A stretch of 64,000 nucleotides of DNA from Nesterenkonia sandarakina (GTDB taxonomy: Bacteria > Actinomycetota > Actinomycetes > Actinomycetales > Micrococcaceae): the NCBI RefSeq assembly GCF_003003175.1, contig NZ_PVTY01000006.1:62001-126000 (forward strand), written 5' to 3'. The position numbers were made by a program, and so were the translations under genes. The notes below the pieces were generated by a model, which was not told where the DNA came from, searched no databases, and saw only the letters and a program-made list of their open reading frames with translations. Positions 53,309-61,018 of the stretch are shown piece after piece; the stretch's first letter is position 1, and every line of letters begins with the position of its first letter.

Positions 53309-54603
53309 GCACCCCCCGCCCTGCCGGCACCGCGCGCCCGGACAGCTCCACCGCCCAGAGCGGCACCGCCGCGACCTCCACCGCCTCCCTGCCCACGCTG
53401 CGGCTGCCCTCACCCGAGGGCCAGCTGCTGGACTACACGATGACGGGCCCCGCAGACTTCGCTCCGCCGAGCAGGCCGCTGACCTCGCGGAAGGTCTACG
53501 CCGCGGCACACGTGGTGCCGGTGATGACGGCGGAGAACGTCCCCGGCGCACCCGCGCAGCTGGACTGGGAGGCCACCCTGGCCTACCGGCACGAGCTGTG
53601 GTCCTACGGGCTCGGCGTCGCCGATGCCATGGACACCGCCCAGCGTGGAATGGGTCTGGACTGGGCGGCGACCCAGGAGCTGATCCACCGCTCCGCGGCC
53701 GAGGCCGCCGCCGTGGTGCGCACGCAGCGCCACCCCGCGGTGATCGGCCGCTCGGTGCGGGACCTGATCGCCTGCGGCGCCGGCACCGACCAGCTCGATC
53801 CCGGCTCCCTCGAGCCGGGACGGGCAGGTCTGCAGGCCGTGCTCGCCGCCTATCAGGAACAGCTCACGGTGGTCGAGGACTCCGGGGCGAAGGTCATCCT
53901 GATGGCCTCCCGCGCCCTGGCGAAGGTGGCGAGCGGCCCCGAGGACTACCTCACGACCTACTCGCAGCTGCTCGAGCAGGCCAGGGAGCCGGTCATCCTG
54001 CACTGGCTGGGCACCATGTTCGACCCCGCCCTCACCGGCTACTGGGGCTCCAGCGACGTCACGGCCGCGACCAGCACCTTCCTGACGCTGATCCAGGACC
54101 ATGCCGAGAAGGTCGACGGCGTGAAGGTCTCGCTGCTCGACGCCGCCCATGAGAAGCAGCTGCGCGCCGACCTCCCCGCGGGCGTGCGCCTCTACACCGG
54201 AGACGATTTCAACTACCCGGAGCTGATCCACGGCGAGGACGGGGTCCACTCCGATGCGCTGCTGGGCATCTTCGCGGCGATCTACCCGGCGGCCTCGGCG
54301 GCGCTGCAGGCCTACGACGCCGGAGACCCGGAGCGCGGACTGGCGATCATGGACTCCACCCGGGCTCTGGGCAAGCACATCTTCGCCGCCCCCACCCTGT
54401 ACTACAAGACCGGCATCGCGTTCCTCGCCTGGCTCAACGGCCACCAGAGGGGATTCCAGCTGGTGGGCGGGCTGCATTCGGGACGCTCGCTGACCCACCT
54501 GGCACACACCTTCGTGCTCGCCGATCAGGCCGGGCTGCTGCGCGACCCGCAGCTGGCGGCCGAGCGGATGAGCGCGCTGCTGAAGACCGGAGGACTCGGA
54601 TGA
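53305..54603 (+). CDS. DUF993 family protein (DHDPS-like TIM barrel)
   Basis: A 432-residue protein matching the uncharacterised DUF993 family, related to dihydrodipicolinate synthase-type TIM barrels. After a 30-residue Thr/Ala-rich leader come LRLPSPEGQLLDYTM, RKVYAAAHVVPVM, YGLGVADAMDTAQRGMGLDW, LMASRALAKVASGPEDYL, VILHWLGTMFDPALTGYWGS, GVKVSLLDAAHEK (a lysine placed like a Schiff-base lysine) and LYTGDDFNYPELI. These suggest an aldolase, dehydratase or lyase, but no reaction is established. Translationally coupled on both sides (GTGA with the oxidoreductase, ATGA with the isomerase-like gene). Confidence 0.75.
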   Translation: MSTPRPAGTARPDSSTAQSGTAATSTASLPTLRLPSPEGQLLDYTMTGPADFAPPSRPLTSRKVYAAAHVVPVMTAENVPGAPAQLDWEATLAYRHELWSYGLGVADAMDTAQRGMGLDWAATQELIHRSAAEAAAVVRTQRHPAVIGRSVRDLIACGAGTDQLDPGSLEPGRAGLQAVLAAYQEQLTVVEDSGAKVILMASRALAKVASGPEDYLTTYSQLLEQAREPVILHWLGTMFDPALTGYWGSSDVTAATSTFLTLIQDHAEKVDGVKVSLLDAAHEKQLRADLPAGVRLYTGDDFNYPELIHGEDGVHSDALLGIFAAIYPAASAALQAYDAGDPERGLAIMDSTRALGKHIFAAPTLYYKTGIAFLAWLNGHQRGFQLVGGLHSGRSLTHLAHTFVLADQAGLLRDPQLAAERMSALLKTGGLG

Positions 54604-55520
54604 GCTTCGAACTCTCGCTGAACACCGGCACGACCCCGCACCTGAGCCTGGAGCAGGCGGCCGAGGCGGTCGCCGCCTCCGGACTCAAGCACATCGGCCC
54701 CTGGCGGCATCTGCTGGAGCAGGGCGGCGGTGCCGAGAAGGCCGCAGGCATCATCGCCGGCGCCGGACTCACCACCACCACCCTGTGCCGCGGCGGGTTC
54801 CTCACCCCGGCGGACCCGGAGGGGCGCCGCGCCGCCCTGGAGTCGAACCGGGCCGCGATCCGCGAGGCGGCGACCATCGGCACGGCCGAGCTGATCATGG
54901 TGGTCGGCGGACTCCCGGCTGCCGCGCATCTCCTCGGTGCGCGAAGCAGCGCCGCCGAGCAGAACGCCGCAGACAAGGACATCATCGGTGCCCGGGGACG
55001 CGTCGCCGAGGGCATCGCCGAACTGGTGCCCTACGCCGCCGAACACGGGGTCCGGCTGGTCCTGGAGCCGCTGCACCCGATGTACGCCGCAGACCGCGCG
55101 GTGCTCTCCACCCTGGGTGAGGCCCTGGACCTGGCGGCTCCGCACCCGGCGGAGACGGTCGGCGTCGTCGTCGACACCTTCCACGTCTGGTGGGACCCGC
55201 AGCTGCGCGAGATGATCGCCCGCGCCGGCGCCGAGCACCGCATCGCGAGCTATCAGGTGTGTGACTTCAACCTGCCGCTGGCCGCCGACGCGCTGAAGTC
55301 TCGCGGCATGATGGGCGACGGCTACGTGGACTTCCCCAGCATCAGCCGCTGGGTGGCCGAGGCCGGCTACACCGGACCCGTCGAGGTCGAGATCTTCAAC
55401 CAGCAGATCAATGACCAGGACGCCGCGACCACGCTGGAGACCATGAAGCAGCGCTATGCCCAGCTGGTGCTGCCCGCCCTGCGGGAGGGCGACCAACATC
55501 TCGACGCTCAAGTACGCTGA
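54600..55520 (+). CDS. sugar phosphate isomerase/epimerase-like TIM-barrel protein
   Basis: A 306-residue protein of the xylose isomerase-like TIM-barrel family (AP endonuclease 2 type). Segments with likely metal ligands are RLVLEPLHPMYAADRAVL (Glu), VGVVVDTFHVWWDPQL (Asp, His), YQVCDFNLPL and GPVEVEIFN (Glu), in the order typical of IolE/IolI and tagatose epimerase relatives. The DFHVWWDP variant is common among members found with Gfo/Idh/MocA proteins. ATG overlaps the DUF993 stop. The operon thus has dehydrogenase, lyase-like and isomerase-like proteins, forming a compact pathway of unknown substrate. Confidence 0.83.
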   Translation: MSFELSLNTGTTPHLSLEQAAEAVAASGLKHIGPWRHLLEQGGGAEKAAGIIAGAGLTTTTLCRGGFLTPADPEGRRAALESNRAAIREAATIGTAELIMVVGGLPAAAHLLGARSSAAEQNAADKDIIGARGRVAEGIAELVPYAAEHGVRLVLEPLHPMYAADRAVLSTLGEALDLAAPHPAETVGVVVDTFHVWWDPQLREMIARAGAEHRIASYQVCDFNLPLAADALKSRGMMGDGYVDFPSISRWVAEAGYTGPVEVEIFNQQINDQDAATTLETMKQRYAQLVLPALREGDQHLDAQVR

Positions 55521-55558
55521 TGCGTGGCAAAACTCACAGAACATCGAAGGAGAACATC

Positions 55559-55987
55559 ATGACGGGACCCATCGTCGTCGGTGTGGACGGAAGTCCGACA
55601 GCCCAGCGCGCAGCCCACAAGGCCCGCGATCTCGCCCAGAAGCTCGACGTCGCGCTGCACGTCGTCTCCGCGCACACCGATGCCACCATCGAGCATGTCA
55701 ACAGCGGCTCCGACCAGTGGGTCGTCTCCGGGGCCGATAACGCGCTCTACATCGCCGAGCAGGTGGTCAGGGGACTGCGCACGCCCGGCCTGAAGATCCA
55801 GGCGGGCTCCGCCCAGGGGAAGCCCGCCGAGGCCCTCATCGACTACGCCGAGAAGGCCGGCGCCCAGCTGATCGTCGTGGGAAACCAGCGCATGCGCGGT
55901 GCCCGACGAGTCCTGGGAAGCGTGGCGAACTCCGTGTCACACACCGCAGGATGCGACGTCTACATCGCGAACACCTACGCCGACTAG
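55559..55987 (+). CDS. universal stress protein (UspA family)
   Basis: A 142-residue single-domain Usp protein. It begins PIVVGVDGSPTAQRAAHKARDLA and ends with IVVGNQRMRGARRVLGSVANSVSHTAGCDVYIANT, which holds a variant of the Gly-rich ATP-binding loop followed by G-S. ATP binding is therefore possible but not certain. AAGGAG six bases before the ATG at 55559 sets the start. It sits between the gfo-DUF993 operon and glycerate kinase and probably belongs to neither pathway. Confidence 0.86.
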   Translation: MTGPIVVGVDGSPTAQRAAHKARDLAQKLDVALHVVSAHTDATIEHVNSGSDQWVVSGADNALYIAEQVVRGLRTPGLKIQAGSAQGKPAEALIDYAEKAGAQLIVVGNQRMRGARRVLGSVANSVSHTAGCDVYIANTYAD

Positions 55988-55999
55988 GTCCGGCAGAGC

Positions 56000-57187
56000 A
56001 TGGCGGATCCTGATGTCCTGAGCACCCCTGCGGCTGCCGTACAGCGCATCGTCTGCGTCCCTGACTCCTTCAAGGGTTCCGTCACTGCCGCTGAGGCGGC
56101 CGCGGCGATGGCCCGCGGGGCCCGCCAGGTCTTCGGTGCGGCGGAGATCGTGGAGCTGCCCTTCGCCGACGGCGGCGAGGGCACCCTGGAGGCGCTGCTC
56201 GCCGCGTGGGGGCGCTCGGCGGAGACGCTCGAGGTCAGCGATGCGCTGGGACGGCCGGTGACCGCGCATTATGGGCGCTCGGCCGACGGACGCACCGGGG
56301 TGATCGAAGCAGCCCAGGGCAACGGGCTGCCGCAGGTCTCCGATGTGGCGCTGCGGCCGCTGCGCGCGGACACCTTCGGGGTGGGACTCATCGCGCGCAC
56401 CCTGCTGGATGACCCCGATTGTGCCGAGATTCTGCTCTGCATCGGCGGATCAGCGAGCACCGACGGCGGTACCGGGCTGCTGCGCGCCCTGGGTGCCGAG
56501 TTCCTCGACCCCGCGGGTGAGCCTGTGGCCCCAGGGGGTGGCGGGCTGAGTCAGATCAGCGCCGTGGACCTCACAGGACTTCACCCGCGCGCCCGAGCGG
56601 TGGACTGGCGGATCGCGGTGGACGTGGACAACCCGCTCACCGGCGAGCGCGGGGCCGCGGCGGTGTTCGGACCGCAGAAGGGCGCGACGCCCGAGGAGAT
56701 CGACCTGCTGGATGATGGCCTGGCGCATCTCGCGCAGATGCTGGCCGGACACAGCGGCACCGATCCTCGGGAGCTGCGCGAGACCCCAGGCTTCGGGGCC
56801 GCCGGCGGTATGCCGCTGGCCCTGTCGGTGCTCCTCGGGGCGCAGGTGCTGCCCGGCTCGCAGATGGTCGCCGAGGCGCTGGACCTGCAGGGCACCCTGG
56901 CCCAGGCGGATCTGGTGATCACCGGGGAGGGATCCCTGGACACCCAGTCTCTGGGCGGCAAGGTCGTCCAGGCGGTCCGGCGCGGCGCGCCCTTCGAGAC
57001 GCCGGTGCTGGTGATCGCGGGCGGCGTCCGGCTCAGCGCGGAGCAGTGCCGTGCGGCGGGACTCACGGCGGCGTTCTCGATCGCACCCGGCGCGGCCTCG
57101 CTGCAGGACCTGCTGACCCGAGCGCCTGAGCTGATCGAAGACACCACCGCCCAGGCCTGCGGGCTGCTGCGGCACAGCATGTCCTGA
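56000..57187 (+). CDS. glxK: glycerate kinase
   Basis: A 395-residue glycerate kinase of the GarK/GlxK family, phosphorylating D-glycerate. Typical segments are RIVCVPDSFKGSVTAAEAAAAMARGA, LPFADGGEGTLEAL, DNPLTGERGAAAVFGPQKGATPEEI, FGAAGGMPLALSVLLGAQVLPGSQMVAEAL and LVITGEGSLDTQSLGGKVVQAV. The N-terminus carries about 14 residues before the conserved start. The Shine-Dalgarno is weak. It lies only 12 bases after the stress protein gene. Glycerate could come from aldarate or glyoxylate metabolism, though the kdgD route in this window does not produce it. Confidence 0.92.
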   Translation: MADPDVLSTPAAAVQRIVCVPDSFKGSVTAAEAAAAMARGARQVFGAAEIVELPFADGGEGTLEALLAAWGRSAETLEVSDALGRPVTAHYGRSADGRTGVIEAAQGNGLPQVSDVALRPLRADTFGVGLIARTLLDDPDCAEILLCIGGSASTDGGTGLLRALGAEFLDPAGEPVAPGGGGLSQISAVDLTGLHPRARAVDWRIAVDVDNPLTGERGAAAVFGPQKGATPEEIDLLDDGLAHLAQMLAGHSGTDPRELRETPGFGAAGGMPLALSVLLGAQVLPGSQMVAEALDLQGTLAQADLVITGEGSLDTQSLGGKVVQAVRRGAPFETPVLVIAGGVRLSAEQCRAAGLTAAFSIAPGAASLQDLLTRAPELIEDTTAQACGLLRHSMS

Positions 57188-57260
57188 ATCACAGCCTGTC
57201 CGGAGTCACCACCTGGTCTGGCTCACAGCCACTCCTGAGCCACGACCACTCCTGAGCCAC

Positions 57261-57300
57261 AGTCGGCGGTGACCCAGCTTTCAGCGGGTCACCGCCGACT
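57261..57300. terminator. bidirectional terminator between glxK and the SurA-like gene
   Basis: AGTCGGCGGTGACCC (57261-57275) and GGGTCACCGCCGACT (57286-57300) pair perfectly over 15 bp with a ten-base loop that can pair further (GCT/AGC). It lies between two convergent genes. A direct repeat of CACTCCTGAGCCAC precedes it. Confidence 0.8.
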
Positions 57301-57319
57301 CTGACCCCAGGAGTGTGGA

Positions 57320-58123
57320 TCAGAGGTGGGTCTGGATGTCCGCGGCCTCACGCAGCTCATCGACGTGGGCCAGTGCGGCCTCATTGCGGGCCTCATCGGT
57401 GGCCTGCGTCTCGAGGTCCTCACGCACCTCGTCGAACGGTGGGATCTCGGCGGCTTCTGCGCCCTCGGCGCCCTCGGCACCTGCGGCTTCTTCCTGGGCG
57501 GCGACGGCCTCGTCATAGATCTCACGCAGCTCCTCCTCGGAGGGCTCCGGGACCTCGAGCTGCTCGAGCACCTGGTTGATCAGCACCTGGCTCTCAGCGT
57601 CCGAGGTCAGCTGCTCCTCGTCCATGCCCTGCTCTTCATAGGCCTCGATGAACTCCTCGGGGGAGCCCATGCCGGCGCTCTCCGCGGCATCCGCGATGAT
57701 CGCGTCGACCTCCTCCTGGGAAGCCTCGTAGCCCTCCTCCTCGGCGTCCTGGAGCAGCAGCTCGTTGCCGATCATGGATTCCAGGGTCTGCTCCTTGAGC
57801 TGATCCTGGTCCGGCTCCTCGCCGGTCATCTGCGACTGCATCGCCATCTGCTGGAACTGGGACTCGTAGAGCACCGTGAAGTCCTCGCCGCTGAGCTCGT
57901 CGCCGTTGACCTCCGCCACGACCTCAGGAATGTCCGAGGTATCGGCCTCCGGCATCTCCGCCTGCTCGCCGCTCGCGCCCTCTTCGGGGCTGGCGGCCGC
58001 TTCCTGCGAGCTCTGCTCCCCGGCGCCGGCGTCGCCGGACTCCGAGTCGGATGAGTCGCCGCATGCGGACAGGGCGAGCACGCCGGCGAGTGCGAAACCG
58101 GTGGTGATCATTTTCTTCGACAA
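57320..58123 (-). CDS. SurA N-terminal domain lipoprotein
   Basis: A 267-residue lipoprotein resembling the N-terminal chaperone domain of SurA/PrsA without a rotamase domain. The signal peptide ends in lipobox LSACG, followed by a 60-residue linker of Ser, Glu, Ala and Gly. The SurA-like helices are VVAEVNGDELSGEDFTVLYESQFQQM, LKEQTLESMIGNELLLQDAEEEGYEAS and SEEELREIYDEA. The whole protein is very acidic. A TTG at 58123 is taken as start because AGGAGG lies eight bases upstream and it gives a normal signal peptide (Ser-Lys-Lys). It probably assists folding of exported proteins at the membrane surface. Confidence 0.8.
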   Translation of the reverse strand: MSKKMITTGFALAGVLALSACGDSSDSESGDAGAGEQSSQEAAASPEEGASGEQAEMPEADTSDIPEVVAEVNGDELSGEDFTVLYESQFQQMAMQSQMTGEEPDQDQLKEQTLESMIGNELLLQDAEEEGYEASQEEVDAIIADAAESAGMGSPEEFIEAYEEQGMDEEQLTSDAESQVLINQVLEQLEVPEPSEEELREIYDEAVAAQEEAAGAEGAEGAEAAEIPPFDEVREDLETQATDEARNEAALAHVDELREAADIQTHL

Positions 58124-58262
58124 GGCAAGGACCTCCTGTTGGTAGTCGAGCGCGAAACGTAGCATGCCCAGCCCGACGCAGGGGCCAGCCGCTGTTCAGC
58201 TGGGATTCAGGCCCGGACTCCCGTCCCAGGCCAGGCGTTCCGGCGCAGCCCGCAGCCGCGGA

Positions 58263-58589
58263 TCAGGCCAGTACGGCCATCACTCCCAGGATCCCAAGCA
58301 CCACGGTGGCCACCGTGGTGGCCAGCACGGCCGGCACATCGGCCTCCACCTGCTCTGCCGCGATGCCGCGGGACTGCCGCGAGTACCGCCGGCGCTGGGT
58401 CGCATAGATGGAGCCGGCGACGACGGCGCAGCTCAGCGTCAGCCCCACGGTCCAGAGGCCGTAGTGCGGCAGCCAGCGCAGGAAGACCGCACCCACCACC
58501 GCGAAGAGCATCATGGTCCTGCCCCAGGACAGGACGGTGCGTTCGGGCTGCAGGCCCGGATCCGCATGCAGCGGCGCCGCGGGGGACAT
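58263..58589 (-). CDS. DUF202 membrane protein
   Basis: A 108-residue protein with three predicted membrane segments and the DUF202 start LQPERTVLSWGRTMML (the arginine-rich ERT..W.R pattern). The ATG overlaps the stop of the other DUF202 gene by one base (TGATG), so the two are coupled and may form a heteromer. Function is unknown for this family. Confidence 0.82.
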   Translation of the reverse strand: MSPAAPLHADPGLQPERTVLSWGRTMMLFAVVGAVFLRWLPHYGLWTVGLTLSCAVVAGSIYATQRRRYSRQSRGIAAEQVEADVPAVLATTVATVVLGILGVMAVLA

Positions 58590-59038
58590 CAGTCCAGCAC
58601 CACCAGCGCGATGACCACGGCCATGGCGACCCCCGAGGCGAAGCTCAGCAGCGGGATGATCAGCGGCATGGGCAGCGGCTGCCCCAGTCGCATGCTGCGC
58701 TCCACGTTGAGCCAGCGCATCGCCGCACCGACGCTGATCAAGAGGCCCACGCTGATCGTGAGCACCGAGACCACCGTGCGGTAGGGATCGGCGAACACGT
58801 CGGCGGCGAAGGCCTCCACCGCGACGCCGCCGGCGAGGAACGCCAGGGCGGTGCGGATCCAGGCCAGGAAGGTGCGCTCGTTGGCGAGGGTGAAGCGTGG
58901 GTCAGGCTCCTGACCACGTGCCAGCAGCCGGGAGCTCAGCCGTCCCCGCGTGGGGGCGCCCGAGGGGTCCTCGCTCGCGACGTCTCGGCTCGCGCGGTCT
59001 CCGCTCCCTACATCGCCGCTCAATGGGTCGTCGCTCAC
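58589..59038 (-). CDS. DUF202 (YidH-like) membrane protein
   Basis: A 149-residue protein. The first 50 residues are Asp/Ser/Gly/Arg-rich and presumably cytoplasmic; RFTLANERTFLAWIRTALAFLAGGVAVEAFA is the YidH/DUF202 signature, followed by two more membrane segments. It precedes the second DUF202 gene with a TGATG overlap. Paired yidH/yidG-like genes are common; no function is established. Confidence 0.84.
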   Translation of the reverse strand: MSDDPLSGDVGSGDRASRDVASEDPSGAPTRGRLSSRLLARGQEPDPRFTLANERTFLAWIRTALAFLAGGVAVEAFAADVFADPYRTVVSVLTISVGLLISVGAAMRWLNVERSMRLGQPLPMPLIIPLLSFASGVAMAVVIALVVLD

Positions 59039-59165
59039 TGAGCCTCCTGCTCGCCGGTCTGCCGTCGCTCACTGCGAGCGCGCATTCAAGTCTTGCACAG
59101 CGGGCGAGACCCCGGACTGAGCCGACCTGCTCCGCGGCCTGCCGCCACGGCGCAGTCCGCCAGCC

Positions 59166-59180
59166 CTTGGGACGCCCAAG
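59166..59180 (-). terminator. small stem-loop after the pirin gene
   Basis: CTTGGG (59166-59171) and CCCAAG (59175-59180) pair around ACG, 16 bases past the pirin stop. No T-run follows, so it is only a weak terminator candidate. Confidence 0.35.
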
Positions 59181-59195
59181 TTCAGCGACCCACCC

Positions 59196-60383
59196 TCAGC
59201 CGCGGGGCTTCATCCGGGTGTTGGGCAGCTCCGGCGCCGGCAGCGGGGCGGCCTGGCCGGGCGGGAAGTCCCCGAACTGCGGGAACACCCGGCCGTCGTC
59301 GTACCGGGCCTCGGCCAGCGCATCGCGAAGCCTTCCGTGTACCGGGTTCCCCAGCGCCCCGGCAGGGACCGAGACCTGGTGCTCCGAGCCGTCAGCGCGG
59401 GCCGCCCGTTCGGTGGCGCCGCCCTCGGCGGCACCGGCAGAGGTGTGCAGCGGCGAGTCCTCCGCCGGGGGTTCGAAGCCCATCTCGGCCTGATAGGCGC
59501 TGCGGAAGGCCACGATCTCATCGTGGCTGCGGCCCACGAAGTTCCACCACATCACGATCTGTTCGCCAAGGGGCTCCCCGCCGATCAGCAGGGCCAGGAC
59601 CGGCTCATCGAGGGCCTCCACCCGCAGGATAGTGGTTCCGGTATCGGTCACCGCCAGATGGTCCTCGTCCACCAGGGCGCCGTTGAGCCGCACCGCGCCG
59701 GAGATCCGCAGCAGCCCGTGCTCATGATCGGCGGGCACCTCGATCTCGAGCACAGTGCCCGGTTCCAGCCGCAGCTGAGCCCCGGTCAGCGGGAGATAGG
59801 TCTTGACCGGTGAGCGCTGCCCGAGCAGCTCACCCAGAAACACGCAGGCCTCCCAGCCGGGCCCCTGCACCGGATCCGGGCGGTGGGTCTCCAAGGAGGG
59901 CTCCACGAAGCGGTGCGCATCCGGGAACGCGTACCAGAGCTGGGCGCCGTGCAGCACGGTGGTGTCGGAGGTGGAGTACTCGGAGTGGCTGATCCCGCTG
60001 CCGGCATTCATCAGGGCGACCTCGCCGGGGCGCACGGTGGCCCAGTTCCCGGCGGAGTCCATATGGTCGATCCGCCCCTGGAAGAGCCAGGAGACGGTGG
60101 CCAGCCCGGTGTGCGGATGCCGGGGCACCCGCATGGGCGTGGCCTCGGTCAGGTCATCGGGCCCGTAGAAGTCCAGGAAGCACCAGGCCCCGACGAGCGA
60201 CCGTGCCCGCTGCGGCAGGGTCCGGCGCACCGTCATCGCCCGCGGCCCGCCCAGCGGCACCGTGCGCGGCTCGAGCAGCTCCACCCCGCCCTCGGCGCGG
60301 GTGACCCCATCACGCAGACCCTCGAAGGTGTAGGGCCCGTTGATGCAGACCTGCTCCTGCGGTTCGGTCTCGGTGCTGCTCAT
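59196..60383 (-). CDS. pirin family protein
   Basis: A 395-residue bicupin of the pirin family. The N-terminal cupin has FLDFYGPDD, PRHPHTGLATVSWLFQGRIDHMDSAGN and MNAGSGISHSEYS, giving the His, His, His, Glu iron site (HPHTG...H...E). The C-terminal cupin follows after YLPLTGAQLRLEPG, and the last 80 residues are longer than in short pirins. Bacterial pirins act as quercetinases or modulators of metabolism; the role here is unknown. A MarR-like dyad lies 34 bases upstream of the start. Confidence 0.88.
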   Translation of the reverse strand: MSSTETEPQEQVCINGPYTFEGLRDGVTRAEGGVELLEPRTVPLGGPRAMTVRRTLPQRARSLVGAWCFLDFYGPDDLTEATPMRVPRHPHTGLATVSWLFQGRIDHMDSAGNWATVRPGEVALMNAGSGISHSEYSTSDTTVLHGAQLWYAFPDAHRFVEPSLETHRPDPVQGPGWEACVFLGELLGQRSPVKTYLPLTGAQLRLEPGTVLEIEVPADHEHGLLRISGAVRLNGALVDEDHLAVTDTGTTILRVEALDEPVLALLIGGEPLGEQIVMWWNFVGRSHDEIVAFRSAYQAEMGFEPPAEDSPLHTSAGAAEGGATERAARADGSEHQVSVPAGALGNPVHGRLRDALAEARYDDGRVFPQFGDFPPGQAAPLPAPELPNTRMKPRG

Positions 60384-60416
60384 CGCCGTCTCCTCATCCT
60401 GCTCATCGGGTTCGAG

Positions 60417-60435
60417 TCAATTCTTTCAAAATTGA
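60417..60435. promoter_or_regulatory. AT-rich dyad upstream of pirin
   Basis: TCAATT (60417-60422) and AATTGA (60430-60435) form a perfect inverted repeat around CTTTCAA, in an otherwise GC-rich region. The size and AT-richness resemble MarR/OhrR-type operators. It lies before the pirin start and after the ohr terminator. Confidence 0.45.
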
Positions 60436-60454
60436 ACGACAAAGCCCAGGCTGT

Positions 60455-60487
60455 CCGCCCCGGGCGCAGAGACCGTGCCCGGGGCGG
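60455..60487 (-). terminator. terminator after ohr
   Basis: CCGCCCCGGGC (60455-60465) pairs perfectly with GCCCGGGGCGG (60477-60487) around an 11-nt loop, beginning eight bases past the ohr stop. A strong GC stem separating ohr from pirin. Confidence 0.7.
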
Positions 60488-60494
60488 CAGGGTC

Positions 60495-60923
60495 TCAGTC
60501 GTCCGAGACGGTGACCGTGACCTCGATATTGCCGCGGGTGGCCTTGGAATAGGGGCAGAAGGCATGGGCCTTCTCGGCGAGCGCCTCGGCCTGGGCCTGA
60601 TCGACGTGCGGGATGACCACCTCGATGACCACGGCGAGGCCGAAGCCGCCGTCGTCGTCCTTGCCGATGCTCACCTTTGCGCCGACCGAGGAATCGCTGA
60701 CATCAGCACCCTCGCCGGCGGCGATCTTGCGCAGCGCCCCGTGGAAGCAGGCGGCATAGCCGGCCGCGAAGAGCTGCTCCGGGTTCGCGCCCTCGCCCGA
60801 GCCGCCCATCGGTGCCGGAGTGCTCAGGTTCAGGTCGATCATCCCGTCTGAGGTGCGGGTGCGCCCGTTGCGTCCGTCGCCGGTGGCCAGTGCTTCTGCG
60901 GTGTACACAGTCTCGATCGCCAT
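60495..60923 (-). CDS. ohr: organic hydroperoxide resistance protein
   Basis: A 142-residue OsmC/Ohr-family thiol peroxidase that reduces organic hydroperoxides. The catalytic Cys59 is in AAGYAACFHGAL and the resolving Cys123 in AFCPYSKATRGNIEV; Glu49 in NPEQ is the conserved acid residue. METVYTAEALATGDGRNGR-like N-terminus with a conserved Arg confirms the Ohr rather than OsmC branch. The ATG at 60923 is favoured by GAGAGGATCC upstream and by family length; a longer frame of 34 codons upstream overlaps the galactokinase start region. Confidence 0.92.
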   Translation of the reverse strand: MAIETVYTAEALATGDGRNGRTRTSDGMIDLNLSTPAPMGGSGEGANPEQLFAAGYAACFHGALRKIAAGEGADVSDSSVGAKVSIGKDDDGGFGLAVVIEVVIPHVDQAQAEALAEKAHAFCPYSKATRGNIEVTVTVSDD

Positions 60924-61018
60924 GAAGGGATCCTCTCGATAGTCCTGCAGCGTGTGCGGCCGCTGCGGTGATGTCGCAGCAGTGCCGGTCATCCCCATAA
61001 AACACCACACCGCTGTGG

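Noticed and set aside
57229-57260. Direct repeat of CACTCCTGAGCCAC
   Set aside because: Only two copies in a short intergenic gap next to a terminator, with no target-site or mobile-element features.
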